DNA of 64,000 nt, from contig NZ_JAESVB010000003.1 of assembly GCF_020618775.1 (NCBI RefSeq), positions 62,001 through 126,000 of the forward strand. Direction: 5' to 3'. Every line of letters starts with the position of its first letter. Position 1 is the stretch's first letter. This document shows, in pieces, positions 7,596 to 16,724 of the stretch. The notes under the pieces were generated by a model. That model saw only the letters and a program-made list of their open reading frames with translations. It was not told the DNA's origin and ran no database searches. A program made the translations under genes and the position numbers. Source of the DNA: Acidisoma silvae (GTDB taxonomy: Bacteria; Pseudomonadota; Alphaproteobacteria; Acetobacterales; Acetobacteraceae).

Positions 7596-8708
7596 ATGAA
7601 AATCGCCTTCCTCTACATTGCCGAGGCTTATCAATGCTATCACGGCGCGTCCATCGCGCTGGAGCTGGCTCGGCGTGCCGGTGTGGAGGTCGTGAGCTAC
7701 TACAATGACCCGCAATCGCCGCATCACCTTGAGCGGATCAGGCAGGCCTATGGTGCAGAGCCGGTGCAATATCGCAGGCTCGAACGGTCATGGTTGACCG
7801 CGCTTCTGCAAACCGCCTTACGACGCTTCGGCATGTTCAAGATGCTGACCCTTTGGGACAATCATCGGGAACTCGATTCCTATGATGCGGTCTTCGCGGT
7901 CGAGGATACGGTTTGCTACGCGCGGCGCTTGGGCATCAGGCATCCCAAGCTGATCCTGCTGCCGCATGGTTTCGGCGACCGCGCACGGGGTTTTACCCAC
8001 CACACCAAGGGTTTCGATTTCGTCCTCGTCGCCGGACCCAAAAGCGTGCAGCGGATGGAAGCGCAGAATGTCGTGCCGCCGGGCGGCTATGCCGTGGTCG
8101 GTGCCGTGAAACTCGATGTCTGCGCGGCGTTGCAGCGGACACAGGCGCCGCTGTTCAAGGGTCAGCGTCCTGTCGTGCTCTATAACGCGCATAAGGCACC
8201 GAAACTGACCTCCTGGCCGCGTTTCATCGGCCCGATACTGGAGGATTTCGCACGACAGGACGATTTCAACCTCATCGTCGCGCCGCATGTGAAAATGTTC
8301 CGACGCCAGAACGTCCGCACCCGCGCCGATTGGGATGCGCGCAGCACGGATCATATCCTGATCGACACGGGATCAGACCGGTTGCTGGACATGACCTATA
8401 CGAGTGCGGCCGATATCTATGTCGGCGACGTCAGCAGCCAGGTTTATGAATTCCTGGCGACGCCGCGCCCCTGCGTCTTCCTCAATGCCCATGGCATCGC
8501 ATGGCAGGGCGATCCGAATTTCGCGCATTGGCAATTGGGCGATGTCGTGGACGATCCGAAGGATCTGATGGCAGCGATCCGCGCCGCGCCAGCGCGGCAC
8601 GCACTCTATCGGGCCAGGCAGGAGCAGATGGCCGAAGCCTCGCTCGGGGAGCGCCATGGGGCGACGGTTCGCGCCGCCGACGCCATTCTGCGCTTCATGC
8701 AGCGCTGA
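7596..8708 (+). CDS. CDP-glycerol glycerophosphotransferase-like protein (GT-B fold), paralogue 1
   Basis: The 370-residue protein begins MKIAFLYIAEAYQCYHGASIALELARRAG, a GT-B N-terminal fold. Motifs shared with TagB/TagF-type transferases are PKLILLPHGFGDRARGF, NLIVAPHVKMFRR and DMTYTSAADIYVGDVSSQVYEF, with the C-terminal region holding the nucleotide-diphospho-alcohol site of that family. It is clearly paralogous to the gene at 22051-23208 (same motifs, same length). Good ribosome site (AGGAG). TagB-like enzymes transfer a phosphoglycerol-like group from a CDP donor; here the ceramide-pathway neighbours suggest a lipid acceptor. That substrate is inference. The 3' end overlaps cerR convergently by 14 bp. 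Confidence 0.78.
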   Translation: MKIAFLYIAEAYQCYHGASIALELARRAGVEVVSYYNDPQSPHHLERIRQAYGAEPVQYRRLERSWLTALLQTALRRFGMFKMLTLWDNHRELDSYDAVFAVEDTVCYARRLGIRHPKLILLPHGFGDRARGFTHHTKGFDFVLVAGPKSVQRMEAQNVVPPGGYAVVGAVKLDVCAALQRTQAPLFKGQRPVVLYNAHKAPKLTSWPRFIGPILEDFARQDDFNLIVAPHVKMFRRQNVRTRADWDARSTDHILIDTGSDRLLDMTYTSAADIYVGDVSSQVYEFLATPRPCVFLNAHGIAWQGDPNFAHWQLGDVVDDPKDLMAAIRAAPARHALYRARQEQMAEASLGERHGATVRAADAILRFMQR

Positions 8709-9636
8709 GCCACCAGGCGGCGGTTTCCGCCATCCCGGCCGGCAGGTCGATCTGCGGCTGCCAAAGCACGGCCGGAATGGCCTTGGCAGGATCGACGCTC
8801 CAATCCCGGTGCAGAATTTCCCGCGCCTTGCCGCGCCCGAAGATGGCGGACTGGCCGGACAGTGACGCCATCCCTTCGCTGATCGCGCCCGCCGCCCGCA
8901 CAACCGCGTCCGGCGCCGGCACGGCAATTGGCGCGCGCCCGCGCAATGCGGTGCCAATGACCGCCAGCAATTCCCGCCAGCCATAGCCATCCAAGCGCGC
9001 GTCAGACAGCTCGTAGCAGCCACGCGCCACGTCGGATGTAGCCACCGCCAATGCCGCCGCCGCCGCATCGCGGGCATGGATCATGGCGATGCGCGGCTCC
9101 GGTGCCGCGATGGCCGGGGCGAAGCGGCCGGAGGCCAGACGCAGCATGGCCAGCCCCTCGCGGTCCCAGGGTCCATAGATCGCGGAGGGGCGCAGGATGA
9201 CGCAGCGGGTCTCGTCCAGCAGCGCGCGGACGGCGTCCTCCCCTGCCCGCTTGCTCTCGGCGTAAAGCGACAATCCGGGCGCGCGCGCCGCGAGAGAGGA
9301 CATCAGCACCAGCCGAGGGGTCTGCGCGCGCGCGACGATCGCCGCCAGCCGCGCCGCCCCATCCCGGTTGACGACCAGGAATTCGGCCCGGCTGCGGGCT
9401 TTGACGAGGCCGGCCGCGTGAATGACGACATCCGCGCCGCTCACCAGCTGACCGAGCGCCCGGGGGTCATCCAGCCCGCCCAGAACCAGATCCAGCGGCA
9501 GGTTTTCCAGCATGGGGTGGAGAGGCGCGCGCCGCGTCAGGAGGCGTATTTGCCAGCCGGCAGAGGCGAAGGCTTGGGCAATGTAGCGACCCAGGAAACC
9601 GGTGCCGCCCGTCAGGGCCGCAACCGGAAGCGTCAC
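8695..9636 (-). CDS. cerR: NAD(P)-dependent epimerase/dehydratase-type reductase, ceramide pathway (CerR-like)
   Basis: This is an extended SDR of 313 residues with the N-terminal dinucleotide loop GGTGFLG (10-16) and active-site pair Tyr125/Lys129 (LYAESK). It overlaps the acyl-ACP synthetase gene by an ATGA, giving tight coupling. In Caulobacter an SDR of this kind next to serine palmitoyltransferase (CerR) reduces the 3-keto group of the sphingoid/ceramide intermediate. The assignment to that role rests on context: all other ceramide genes lie within 12 kb. Another epimerase/dehydratase activity is not excluded by sequence. Confidence 0.72.
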   Translation of the reverse strand: MTLPVAALTGGTGFLGRYIAQAFASAGWQIRLLTRRAPLHPMLENLPLDLVLGGLDDPRALGQLVSGADVVIHAAGLVKARSRAEFLVVNRDGAARLAAIVARAQTPRLVLMSSLAARAPGLSLYAESKRAGEDAVRALLDETRCVILRPSAIYGPWDREGLAMLRLASGRFAPAIAAPEPRIAMIHARDAAAAALAVATSDVARGCYELSDARLDGYGWRELLAVIGTALRGRAPIAVPAPDAVVRAAGAISEGMASLSGQSAIFGRGKAREILHRDWSVDPAKAIPAVLWQPQIDLPAGMAETAAWWLSAA

Positions 9637-11384
9637 GCCGCCATCGCGGCGACGGTCGGCAGCGCCGCCGTCAGGTAGCTCTGCCGGGTCTTGGCGCGGC
9701 TGAGCTTGCCCGAGGAGGTGTAAGGCAGGCTGCCCGGCGGCACGAGCACCACGCGGCTGTCGACACCATGATGGCTGACGAGTGCGCCACGCACTTCCTC
9801 GATCAGCAGCTTGCCGGCTTCGGCATCCGCGATGCCGCGTGCCTCGACCGCGACCACCAGAACCTCGCTGCCATTCTCCTCGATGGAGAAGGCGGCGCAG
9901 TCACCGGTGCGGACCTGCGGCACGGCGCGTTCCACCGTCCATTCCAAGTCCTGCGGCCAGATATTGCGGCCATTGATGATGATCAGATCCTTGGCGCGAC
10001 CGGTAATCACCAGCGTCTCGCCGATGCGATAGCCAAGGTCGCCCGTTTCCAGCCAGCCGTCACCCGACAGGCTTTCCAGCGTCTCGACCGGGCGGCCCTT
10101 GTATTCATGCATGATGCTGGGACCGCGCGCGAAGACGCGCCCGACCGCACGATCCGCCAGCACCGCGCCGTCACGGCCCCGCACCTCGACCTTGTGACCC
10201 TTCAGGGGCAGGCCGCAGTGGACGACCGTGCGCGCGCGGGAATCCGCATGCTGCGGCGGCATCGCCAGCCCGTCCTGCTCCAGCCGGTCGAGATCGATGG
10301 TCTCGGTCTCGATGCCGAGGCCAACGGGGGCGAAGCTGATGGCGAGCGTCGCCTCGGCCATGCCGTAGCTCGGCAGGAAGGCCTGCGGCTTGAAACCGCA
10401 GACGCCGAAAGTCTCGGCGAATTGGGACAAAACCGCCGGGCGGATCATGTCGCCGCCGATGCCGGCGATACGCCAGCAGGACAGATCGAGGCTGTCACGG
10501 TCGATCGTCTTCTGGCGGCGCGTGCAAAGGTCGAAGCCGAAGCTCGGCGAATAGGAGATCGTGCCGCGGTTCTGGGAAATCAGCGACAGCCACACGCGCG
10601 GACGGCGGGCGAAATCCTGCGTCGCGATGAAATCGACGGTGACCTGACCGGCGAGCGGGCTGAGCAGGAAACCGACCAGTCCCATGTCGTGATACAGCGG
10701 CAGCCAGGAGACGGCGCGGTCCTCAGGCCCGATTTCCATGCCCTGGGCCAGTATCCCGGCGGCGTTGGCCATCAGGGCCTTCTGCTGAATGACGACGCCC
10801 TTGGGGAAGCGCGTGCTGCCCGACGAGAATTGCAGATAGGCGGTGTCTTCGGGCGTGATCTCGGGCAGGGCCACGTCCTGGATGTCGAGTTCAGCCAGAT
10901 CGGCGACGGTGCCGCAGAAGCGCAGGTTGCGGGTCTCGGCCATCGGCGCCAGCCAGGACAGTAAGGTCGTGGAGGCGAACAGCGCGCGCGCCTCGGCCTC
11001 ATCCGCCAAGCGCTCGATATGGGCGATATAGGTCTCGCGCCCGCCGAAGGCGAAGGGCAGCGGCATGGGCACGGGCACCAGCCCGGCATATTGGCAGGCG
11101 AAGAAGATGCGCACGAAATTCGGGCTGGTTTCGGCAATGATGGCGACGCTGTCACCACGTGACAGACCCAGACCCATCAGGCGATAGGCAAGATCCACCG
11201 CATCATGGCGCAAGCTGCGATAGCTCAGCGCTTCGCCCAATTCGCCTTGCGCGGAATAGAAGTTGAGACCGCTCATGCCCTCGGCCGCGTAATCCAGCGC
11301 TTCGGGCAAGGTGTCGAAATCACCGGCACGGAGCGCGAGGCCGCTCAGCGTGGGAGTTGGTCCAGTCGGAAGATGGAGATCCAA
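9633..11384 (-). CDS. Fatty-acyl-AMP ligase / acyl-ACP synthetase of the ceramide pathway
   Basis: This ANL-superfamily enzyme of 583 residues is of the FAAL type. It shows the adenylate P-loop YLQFSSGSTRFPKGV (183-197), WLPLYHDMGLVGFLLSPL, SYGMAEATLA, GDLGYRIGETLVITGRAKDLIIINGRNIWPQDLE, and the C-terminal catalytic lysine in SSGKLSR (Lys560). In Caulobacter the equivalent enzyme charges the dedicated carrier AcpR for ceramide synthesis. The only usable start is TTG at 11384: an in-frame ATG lies at 11417 but a TAG stop (11402-11400) separates it. It is overlapped by cerR at its 3' end and lies 42 bp after the NTP-transferase gene. Confidence 0.85.
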   Translation of the reverse strand: MDLHLPTGPTPTLSGLALRAGDFDTLPEALDYAAEGMSGLNFYSAQGELGEALSYRSLRHDAVDLAYRLMGLGLSRGDSVAIIAETSPNFVRIFFACQYAGLVPVPMPLPFAFGGRETYIAHIERLADEAEARALFASTTLLSWLAPMAETRNLRFCGTVADLAELDIQDVALPEITPEDTAYLQFSSGSTRFPKGVVIQQKALMANAAGILAQGMEIGPEDRAVSWLPLYHDMGLVGFLLSPLAGQVTVDFIATQDFARRPRVWLSLISQNRGTISYSPSFGFDLCTRRQKTIDRDSLDLSCWRIAGIGGDMIRPAVLSQFAETFGVCGFKPQAFLPSYGMAEATLAISFAPVGLGIETETIDLDRLEQDGLAMPPQHADSRARTVVHCGLPLKGHKVEVRGRDGAVLADRAVGRVFARGPSIMHEYKGRPVETLESLSGDGWLETGDLGYRIGETLVITGRAKDLIIINGRNIWPQDLEWTVERAVPQVRTGDCAAFSIEENGSEVLVVAVEARGIADAEAGKLLIEEVRGALVSHHGVDSRVVLVPPGSLPYTSSGKLSRAKTRQSYLTAALPTVAAMAA

Positions 11385-11426
11385 ATTCGGTGATCCAGAC
11401 TAAGCGACGTTTGACATAAGAAGAAC

Positions 11427-12206
11427 TCAGGCCGCGCGGCGCGCTGCCAGGGTTCTTTCGACAAGAAAGAGATCCGCGGGTTTATCGACGTCGACCGCCG
11501 CATCCGCGAAAGGAAGAGTAATTACGGCAACCGAAGCGCCGCATCGTTTGCTAAGAAGCCTAGTCGCCTTATCCATTGTCAAGGTTTTGAATGCATAACC
11601 GACGAGCGCCGACAATCCGATCAACCGCGCCATTGTCAGAGGATGCTTGCGATGCGCCTCTAATTTGCGCCAAAAATTGACAGCCTGGCTGGCTTTTGGG
11701 TGTTGCAACAGAAACAGGTTGCAGCCGCTGAACAGACCGTCGCGTAGGCGCAGCCATGTGCGGCGCGTGTCGGGATAAGCCGCGTAAATAACGTCCGATC
11801 TTGCCACGGCGGCCACGGCATCGACGCTGGACGGTGCCAGAGCGAGGAAAGATTTGACGATTTCAGGCGTCAGCAGCGCATGATCCGCCGTCGTCACAAG
11901 CAGTGGTGTGCCGAATTCTACCAATACGGCGGCAACACTGGCGCTTGGCGAAGTCTCGGCGTGACGGACCAGAACAGAGGCCGCTTCCGGCAAGTCATCG
12001 AGAATATCCACGCGTTCGCAGACGACGATGATGCGGCCGACGGCCGGTGTCCGTTGAAGGGCGCGAATGACGCGCAAAACCATGGGCGTGCCGTCCACGG
12101 GCAGCAGCGCCTTGTGCGAGACGCCGCCGGCGATTGCGAGCGCGTCGGCCGCGCCGTCGCGGCTGCCCGCAAGAATCAGGGCCGTCAGCGGGGCAGAGCC
12201 ACTCAT
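11427..12206 (-). CDS. MobA-like NTP transferase, sphingolipid cluster
   Basis: The 259-residue protein opens with the nucleotidyltransferase signature LTALILAGSRDG...HKALLPVDGTPMVLRVIRAL, then LVTTADHALLTPEIV, the metal-binding strand of MobA/IspD-like enzymes, and ends VDVDKPADLFLVE. Such enzymes couple NTP to a phosphorylated alcohol or sugar. Its ATG overlaps the stop of the N-acyltransferase gene (ATGA), so it is co-expressed with ceramide synthesis. In Caulobacter a nucleotidyltransferase of this locus is reported to make CDP-glycerate for ceramide phosphoglycerate; a similar CDP-activated headgroup donor here is a reasonable inference, and would feed the glycerophosphotransferase-like proteins. 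Confidence 0.75.
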   Translation of the reverse strand: MSGSAPLTALILAGSRDGAADALAIAGGVSHKALLPVDGTPMVLRVIRALQRTPAVGRIIVVCERVDILDDLPEAASVLVRHAETSPSASVAAVLVEFGTPLLVTTADHALLTPEIVKSFLALAPSSVDAVAAVARSDVIYAAYPDTRRTWLRLRDGLFSGCNLFLLQHPKASQAVNFWRKLEAHRKHPLTMARLIGLSALVGYAFKTLTMDKATRLLSKRCGASVAVITLPFADAAVDVDKPADLFLVERTLAARRAA

Positions 12207-13381
12207 GCCGATAGGGTTTTCTCGTAAACGCGGTAGGTCTTGTAGGCCCGCCCGCCGACCGCTTCCGCCAGATGGCGCATGGGCAAATTCTCTTCCAGAA
12301 TCCAGGACATCTCGACCGCCTTGATGCCCTTGGCCAAAGCCTCGCGCCGCAGGGATTCGACCACATGCAGCGCCAGAAGGCGGCCGAGCATGCCCTCGCC
12401 GTAGCGCTTGCGCACGCCCATCAAGGGCACGCGGGCGGTCGGCACGCCCGAGACTTTCAAGCGCCACAGCAGCTTGGCCCAGCCCAGCGGCAGCAGGCTG
12501 CCTGACAGATCGCGGATCGCCGCATTCAGGTCCGGCAGGCAAAGGCCGAAAGCCGCCGGCTCGCCGTCAACATCGGCGAACCAGATCAGTTTTTCATGCA
12601 AAAGGGGCTTCATGGCCTTGGCCATATGGTCGACCTCGGCCTCAGTGATCGGCACGAAACCCCAATGGGTCGCCCAGGCATCGTTGAAGATGCTGACGAG
12701 GGAGGCGATGTCCTGCTTCAGCGTCTTGAACTGCATGGGGCGCAGCGTGACGTTGCTGGGCAATCCCCGCGCCACCATGGCAGCGGAACGCGGCGGCAGG
12801 GCGGCCGTGGTGTCGCACAGATAGGCATAAAGATCCTGCACCTTGCCATAGCCGGCGGCATCGAGATGGCCGGCGACATAGGGCGCGTCATGCGGCATCA
12901 TCAGCATCGGCGGCGTATCGAAACCGTCGATCAGCAGCCCCGATTCCTCGTTGATTGAAAGGCTGAAAGGCCCCTGCGCGCGCTTGATGCCGCGATCGGC
13001 CAGCCAGGCCTCGGCAGTCGCCAGCAGTGCCGCGAAAACCGCTTTATCGTCGATGGCAACCAGCATGCCGAAATTGCCGATCGGCGCTTCAGGCGTGGGT
13101 TTCGCCAGATGATCGATCTGGGCCGAGATACGGCCGACATCGACGCCATTCTTCCGCGCCAGCCAGAAGGCGGCGTCGGCATGGCCAAAAAAGGGATTGC
13201 CCTTGGGCGTCAGCGCCGCCATCCGTTCAGAATGCAGCGGCGGAATATAGTTCGGATCGCGCGCCATGATGCGGTCCGGCAGGCGGATGAAGCGCTTCAG
13301 CAGCGCCGTCCCGGTCACGGGCAGGATTTCGATTCCGCCGGCGGAATCGCCCGCTGCAATACCGGATGTCTTGGACGCCAT
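12203..13381 (-). CDS. Bacterial ceramide synthase-like N-acyltransferase (GNAT-like, YghO family)
   Basis: The 392-residue protein has the YghO-type architecture: FIRLPDRIMARDPNYIPPL near residue 35, KGNPFFGHADAAFWLARKNG, and a C-terminal acyl-CoA N-acyltransferase-like domain ending LPMRHLAEAVGGRAYKTYRVYEK. Family members are often misnamed dATP pyrophosphohydrolase. The Caulobacter member next to spt (CerS/bCerS) N-acylates the sphingoid base, and the neighbours here are the same set, so ceramide synthase is the favoured role. ATG at 13381 is preferred over TTG at 13387. Its stop overlaps the start of the NTP-transferase. Confidence 0.78.
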   Translation of the reverse strand: MASKTSGIAAGDSAGGIEILPVTGTALLKRFIRLPDRIMARDPNYIPPLHSERMAALTPKGNPFFGHADAAFWLARKNGVDVGRISAQIDHLAKPTPEAPIGNFGMLVAIDDKAVFAALLATAEAWLADRGIKRAQGPFSLSINEESGLLIDGFDTPPMLMMPHDAPYVAGHLDAAGYGKVQDLYAYLCDTTAALPPRSAAMVARGLPSNVTLRPMQFKTLKQDIASLVSIFNDAWATHWGFVPITEAEVDHMAKAMKPLLHEKLIWFADVDGEPAAFGLCLPDLNAAIRDLSGSLLPLGWAKLLWRLKVSGVPTARVPLMGVRKRYGEGMLGRLLALHVVESLRREALAKGIKAVEMSWILEENLPMRHLAEAVGGRAYKTYRVYEKTLSA

Positions 13382-13696
13382 GGTCAATCGCTCTCACCGC
13401 AAAAAGGCAGTCTCGATCGCAGCGGATCGTAACATCTGCCTCGCCTATGGCCAGTCATGAAGGCCGGCATGCCGAAGTTTTCCATTTCCATACAAAAATG
13501 ACGCATGGAATACCGGCACGACGCCCCAGAACCGGCCCCCGTCCATCCCGGACAAGTGCCAACACAACGCGAAACAACGCGTCCCGATAGCTGAAACCAG
13601 ATATAAACAGACCCTTTACCCTGGCCTCGGCCGCCCGGAAGACATCCGGGCAGGTCAGACTGTCAAGGACATTAGACCGGCCAATTTGAATAAATG
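13382..13696. other. 315-bp non-coding gap between lptG and the ceramide synthase-like gene
   Basis: No convincing gene is seen. A weak 81-codon open frame on the minus strand lacks a ribosome site and family features. The stretch holds a small inverted repeat, CCCGGA (13634-13639) and TCCGGG (13645-13650), without a U tract, and an A/T-richer patch around 13480-13510 that could hold the promoter of the ceramide synthase/NTP-transferase/acyl-ACP synthetase/cerR run. It therefore probably separates two transcription units, lptFG and the ceramide genes. Confidence 0.5.
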
Positions 13697-14758
13697 TCAT
13701 GCTTCGCTGTCATCGGCTTGGCTCAGACGCAGGCAGGCGAAGATGAAAAAGAACACGGCGGCCATCCAGCCGGCCAGCCAGGGCGGCAGGGTGCCGGACT
13801 GGCCGAAGGCACTCAGAAGGCCGGCGGAGGTCGCGTAACCCAGGCCGAGCACCAGTCCCATTGCGGTCGCCCGCGTATTGCCTTCCGAGCGCGGCGGCGC
13901 CAGCAGGACAGGCGCTGCCAGCAGCAGCATGATGACCGGGCTCAGCAAAGACGCAACGGCCGCGTGCAAGGCGGTCAGGTAGTAGTTGGGGCCCTGCGAC
14001 CCGGCCCAGCGGCCGTGCAGCACCGCGACAATACGACCGAGCGTGATGCTGGCCGTCGGCCAGGCCAACTCCTGCATATTGGCGGGAACCGGCCCCTGCG
14101 GCCAGGGCGCGGTCGCGACATCCTGCACGCGCGTCGCGTCCGGCCGCGTGACGCGGACCTGCTCCAGCACCCAGCCAGCGGCACCATACCGGGCGATCGG
14201 CGCGTCCATGCGCAGGCTGATTTCACCCGCAGCGTCACGCTCCAGCACCATGACACCGTGCAGTGTGCGCCCGTCCGTCGACACGCTGTCGACCGCCGCG
14301 ACGTCGCTGCCGCCCCGCAGCCAAAGGCGTGGTGGCGGATTATTCGCGGGCGGCGGTATGGTCGCCGCCCACCAATTCGCGAAGGCACGATCGGCGCGCG
14401 GCGCCACCTCGTTCTGCAGACCGAACTGCACCACGCATAGAACCAGGCAGACCGGCATCAAGGCGCCCACCATCTGCCATAGGCTCATGCCCGCGCCGCG
14501 CAGCGTCGTCACTTCCAGATCGGCCGCCAGGCGGCGGAAGGTCAGCAGCGCGCCGATCAAAATGGCCAAGGGCAGCATTTCGCTGACGATGGTCGGAAGC
14601 TGAAGCACGATGAAATGCAGAATGTCGCGGAACCCGCCATGGGCGAAGATCGTGCCGGCATTCTCCAGCAGATTGATGAGTTGCAGCATGGCGGACAGGC
14701 CGGCCAGCGCCGCCAGCATCCGGCCAAGAAAAAGCTTGCTGAGATAGGCGCGGATCAT
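13697..14758 (-). CDS. lptG: LptG-type lipopolysaccharide/lipid export permease
   Basis: This is a YjgP/YjgQ family inner-membrane permease of 353 residues: N-terminal helices (LSKLFLGRMLAALAGLSAMLQLINLLE), a periplasmic beta-jellyroll region (about 130-250) and C-terminal helices (SLLSPVIMLLLAAPVLL, GLVLGLGYATSAGLLSAFG). LptF, LptG and the ATPase LptB extract lipid from the inner membrane and pass it to LptC/LptA. The start overlaps the lptF stop by ATGA. Assignment to LPS is by family; its place between ceramide genes raises the question of sphingolipid cargo. Confidence 0.87.
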   Translation of the reverse strand: MIRAYLSKLFLGRMLAALAGLSAMLQLINLLENAGTIFAHGGFRDILHFIVLQLPTIVSEMLPLAILIGALLTFRRLAADLEVTTLRGAGMSLWQMVGALMPVCLVLCVVQFGLQNEVAPRADRAFANWWAATIPPPANNPPPRLWLRGGSDVAAVDSVSTDGRTLHGVMVLERDAAGEISLRMDAPIARYGAAGWVLEQVRVTRPDATRVQDVATAPWPQGPVPANMQELAWPTASITLGRIVAVLHGRWAGSQGPNYYLTALHAAVASLLSPVIMLLLAAPVLLAPPRSEGNTRATAMGLVLGLGYATSAGLLSAFGQSGTLPPWLAGWMAAVFFFIFACLRLSQADDSEA

Positions 14759-16059
14759 CGGGCCGGCTGCTTCCGCCGGAAAGTGCCGCTCAGCCGCCGC
14801 AGGCCGCCGGCCACCAGGGCGGTCGCGTCCTCCAAGCGGTTAAACAGCGGGTCGAGCGGCCCTTCGCTGGTATGCCGGGACGCGCGGCTGAACATCCAGC
14901 CGCAGAACAGGGTGAAGACCGCGAAGATCCCCCAGAGCGGCGCGCGCGGATCGATCAGCCCTGCCGTGCCGAGGGCGGCCGTCAGCTGGATGGCGTGATC
15001 GTACAGGATCAAAATCAGGAAGCCGACCGCGATACCGTATTGGCGCTTGGCGCGCTTGGCCGAAATGCCGATGGACACCGCCATCAGCGGCAGCACGGCC
15101 ATCGAGATCGAGCGGATGATGCGGCTGTAAAGCTCGCCGTTCAACCGGCGCAGCGGCTCGGGCGGGTGCGCATCGTAGCGCGCCGACCACAGCTCACCGG
15201 TCGTCATCTCCCGCTCGTCATCGCCGCGCTTGCGAAAGGCGCGCAGGGGCAACACGAAGGCGCGTTCCATGGCGGAGGTGGCCGAGGTCTCGGTTCCGAT
15301 CGTGCCGTTGGGCTTCAGATCCAGCCGTTTGCCATTGTTGAGCGTCAGAAAGACGTCGTTGCCATGTGCGACCAGGGACAGGCTGCCGGTGATGCCGGTG
15401 GTGACCTCCTCCGTCCCATTCTCCTTGCGCTGGAAGGCCAGCACATGGCGCAGCGCACCGGTGGCGCGGTCGACTCCATCGGCGGTGACGACCAGGTTTT
15501 TCGAGACATGAATGATCTGCCCGGGCGGGATCGTCGCATTCCAGCCGCTTTCGGTTGCCGCCCAGAAGGCCTCCCGGAAAGCGTAGCGTGCCAGGGGCTG
15601 AACATAACTGAACAGCCCATAGGCGACGAACATGAGGAGGAAGCCGAGGATGAAGAAGGGGCGGCTGATCCAGGCCATGGACAGGCCCGCATTCTGCATC
15701 GCTTCCAGCTCATTGTCCGCGCTCATCCGGGCGATGACGAAATAGATGCCCAGGAATAGCGCGGCCGGCAGGGCCAGGCCCAGGTATTGCGGCACCAGAT
15801 CGAGCAGCATGCGGCCGACGAACTGGGCCGGCACGTCCTGATCGGCCAGTAGATCGAAGAGGCGCAACAGGCGTTCCAGCAGCAGCGCCGGCAGCACCAC
15901 GAGCAGCGTCGCCGCGAAAGGGCGGGCGCAGAGCGAAAGCAGGTAGCGTTCCAGTGTGCGTGGGGACCGCGCGCGGGGGGTGCGGACAGAAAAGCCCAAG
16001 TTATCTACCGTTTCATTCGTCCATCGCCGCCATCGCAAAGGCGGCGGGCCATCGGTCAA
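14755..16059 (-). CDS. lptF: LptF-type lipopolysaccharide/lipid export permease
   Basis: Partner permease of LptG, 434 residues, with RTLERYLLSLCARPFAATLLVVLPALLLERLLRLFDLL (two halves of helix 1), MSADNELEAMQNAGLSMAWI (coupling helix to LptB), a periplasmic domain and KRAKRQYGIAVGFLILILYDH near the C-terminus. No ATG or GTG is available for the start; the frame offers TTG at 16059 and at 15999, and the core homology begins about 35 residues in, so the later TTG may be the true start. lptF is normally followed by lptG and then other envelope genes such as lptD; here ceramide genes follow. Confidence 0.85.
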   Translation of the reverse strand: MTDGPPPLRWRRWTNETVDNLGFSVRTPRARSPRTLERYLLSLCARPFAATLLVVLPALLLERLLRLFDLLADQDVPAQFVGRMLLDLVPQYLGLALPAALFLGIYFVIARMSADNELEAMQNAGLSMAWISRPFFILGFLLMFVAYGLFSYVQPLARYAFREAFWAATESGWNATIPPGQIIHVSKNLVVTADGVDRATGALRHVLAFQRKENGTEEVTTGITGSLSLVAHGNDVFLTLNNGKRLDLKPNGTIGTETSATSAMERAFVLPLRAFRKRGDDEREMTTGELWSARYDAHPPEPLRRLNGELYSRIIRSISMAVLPLMAVSIGISAKRAKRQYGIAVGFLILILYDHAIQLTAALGTAGLIDPRAPLWGIFAVFTLFCGWMFSRASRHTSEGPLDPLFNRLEDATALVAGGLRRLSGTFRRKQPAR

Positions 16060-16223
16060 CCCGATGATGATAGGGTCTTGTTGCAGAAAAACCGTGCGGC
16101 TGCGAGAGTGGCCTGCTTCATGCGCTCATACGGTGACTGTTATGAGCCGCATCGCTATTGCGTCGCAATATCATTCATCGGACTTATCCTTCTCACGCAT
16201 GTTTGCCGGATGGCTGAACCCCG

Positions 16224-16724
16224 ATGATGCTTTCGTCCAAACGCGCGGCCAAGGCCTGTTTTTTGGGGCTGCTGCTGGCCGCGTCCGGTGGTTTTCAGGC
16301 ATTTGCCGCGCAATCCGGCACAGCCTGCGACGCACCGGGCGTGTCCCCGACCGCGCCGCATTTGCTGATGACGGTTACCAATATCCGCCATAGCGGTGGC
16401 AATATCACCTTCACCCTTTACGGCGACGTGCCGGGAAAATTCCTGGCCCATCACGGAAGCATCGCGATCATTCGTGTGCCGGTGACGGCCAATTCCGTCG
16501 AAGGCTGCTTCGCGCTCTCAGGCCCCGGCACCTATGCGGTGGCGATCTATGACGATGCCAATAACAACCACCGCTTCGACAAGACTTTCGTCGGACTGCC
16601 CGCCGAGGACTACGGCTTCTCAAACAATCCGCGCAACCTTCTGGCGCCGCCGGGTTTCCACGCCGTGGCTTTCCCGGTGACGGCGGCCGGCGCTCATATC
16701 ACCATGGCATTGCATCCGTTCTGA
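16224..16724 (+). CDS. DUF2141 domain exported protein
   Basis: This 166-residue protein has a signal peptide (residues 1 to about 28, cleavage near AFA-AQ). The mature domain carries the DUF2141 hallmark: GTYAVAIYDDANNNHRFDKTFVG followed by LPAEDYGFSNNPRN, plus strands typical of a small beta-sandwich. The molecular function of DUF2141 is not established. It is divergent from lptF, so both share the 164-bp upstream region, and its last 26 bp overlap the convergent phosphoesterase gene. Confidence 0.85.
   Translation: MMLSSKRAAKACFLGLLLAASGGFQAFAAQSGTACDAPGVSPTAPHLLMTVTNIRHSGGNITFTLYGDVPGKFLAHHGSIAIIRVPVTANSVEGCFALSGPGTYAVAIYDDANNNHRFDKTFVGLPAEDYGFSNNPRNLLAPPGFHAVAFPVTAAGAHITMALHPF

Noticed and set aside
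13455-13700. 81-codon minus-strand frame between lptG and the ceramide synthase-like gene
   Set aside because: No ribosome site and no domain; kept only as part of a non-coding gap.
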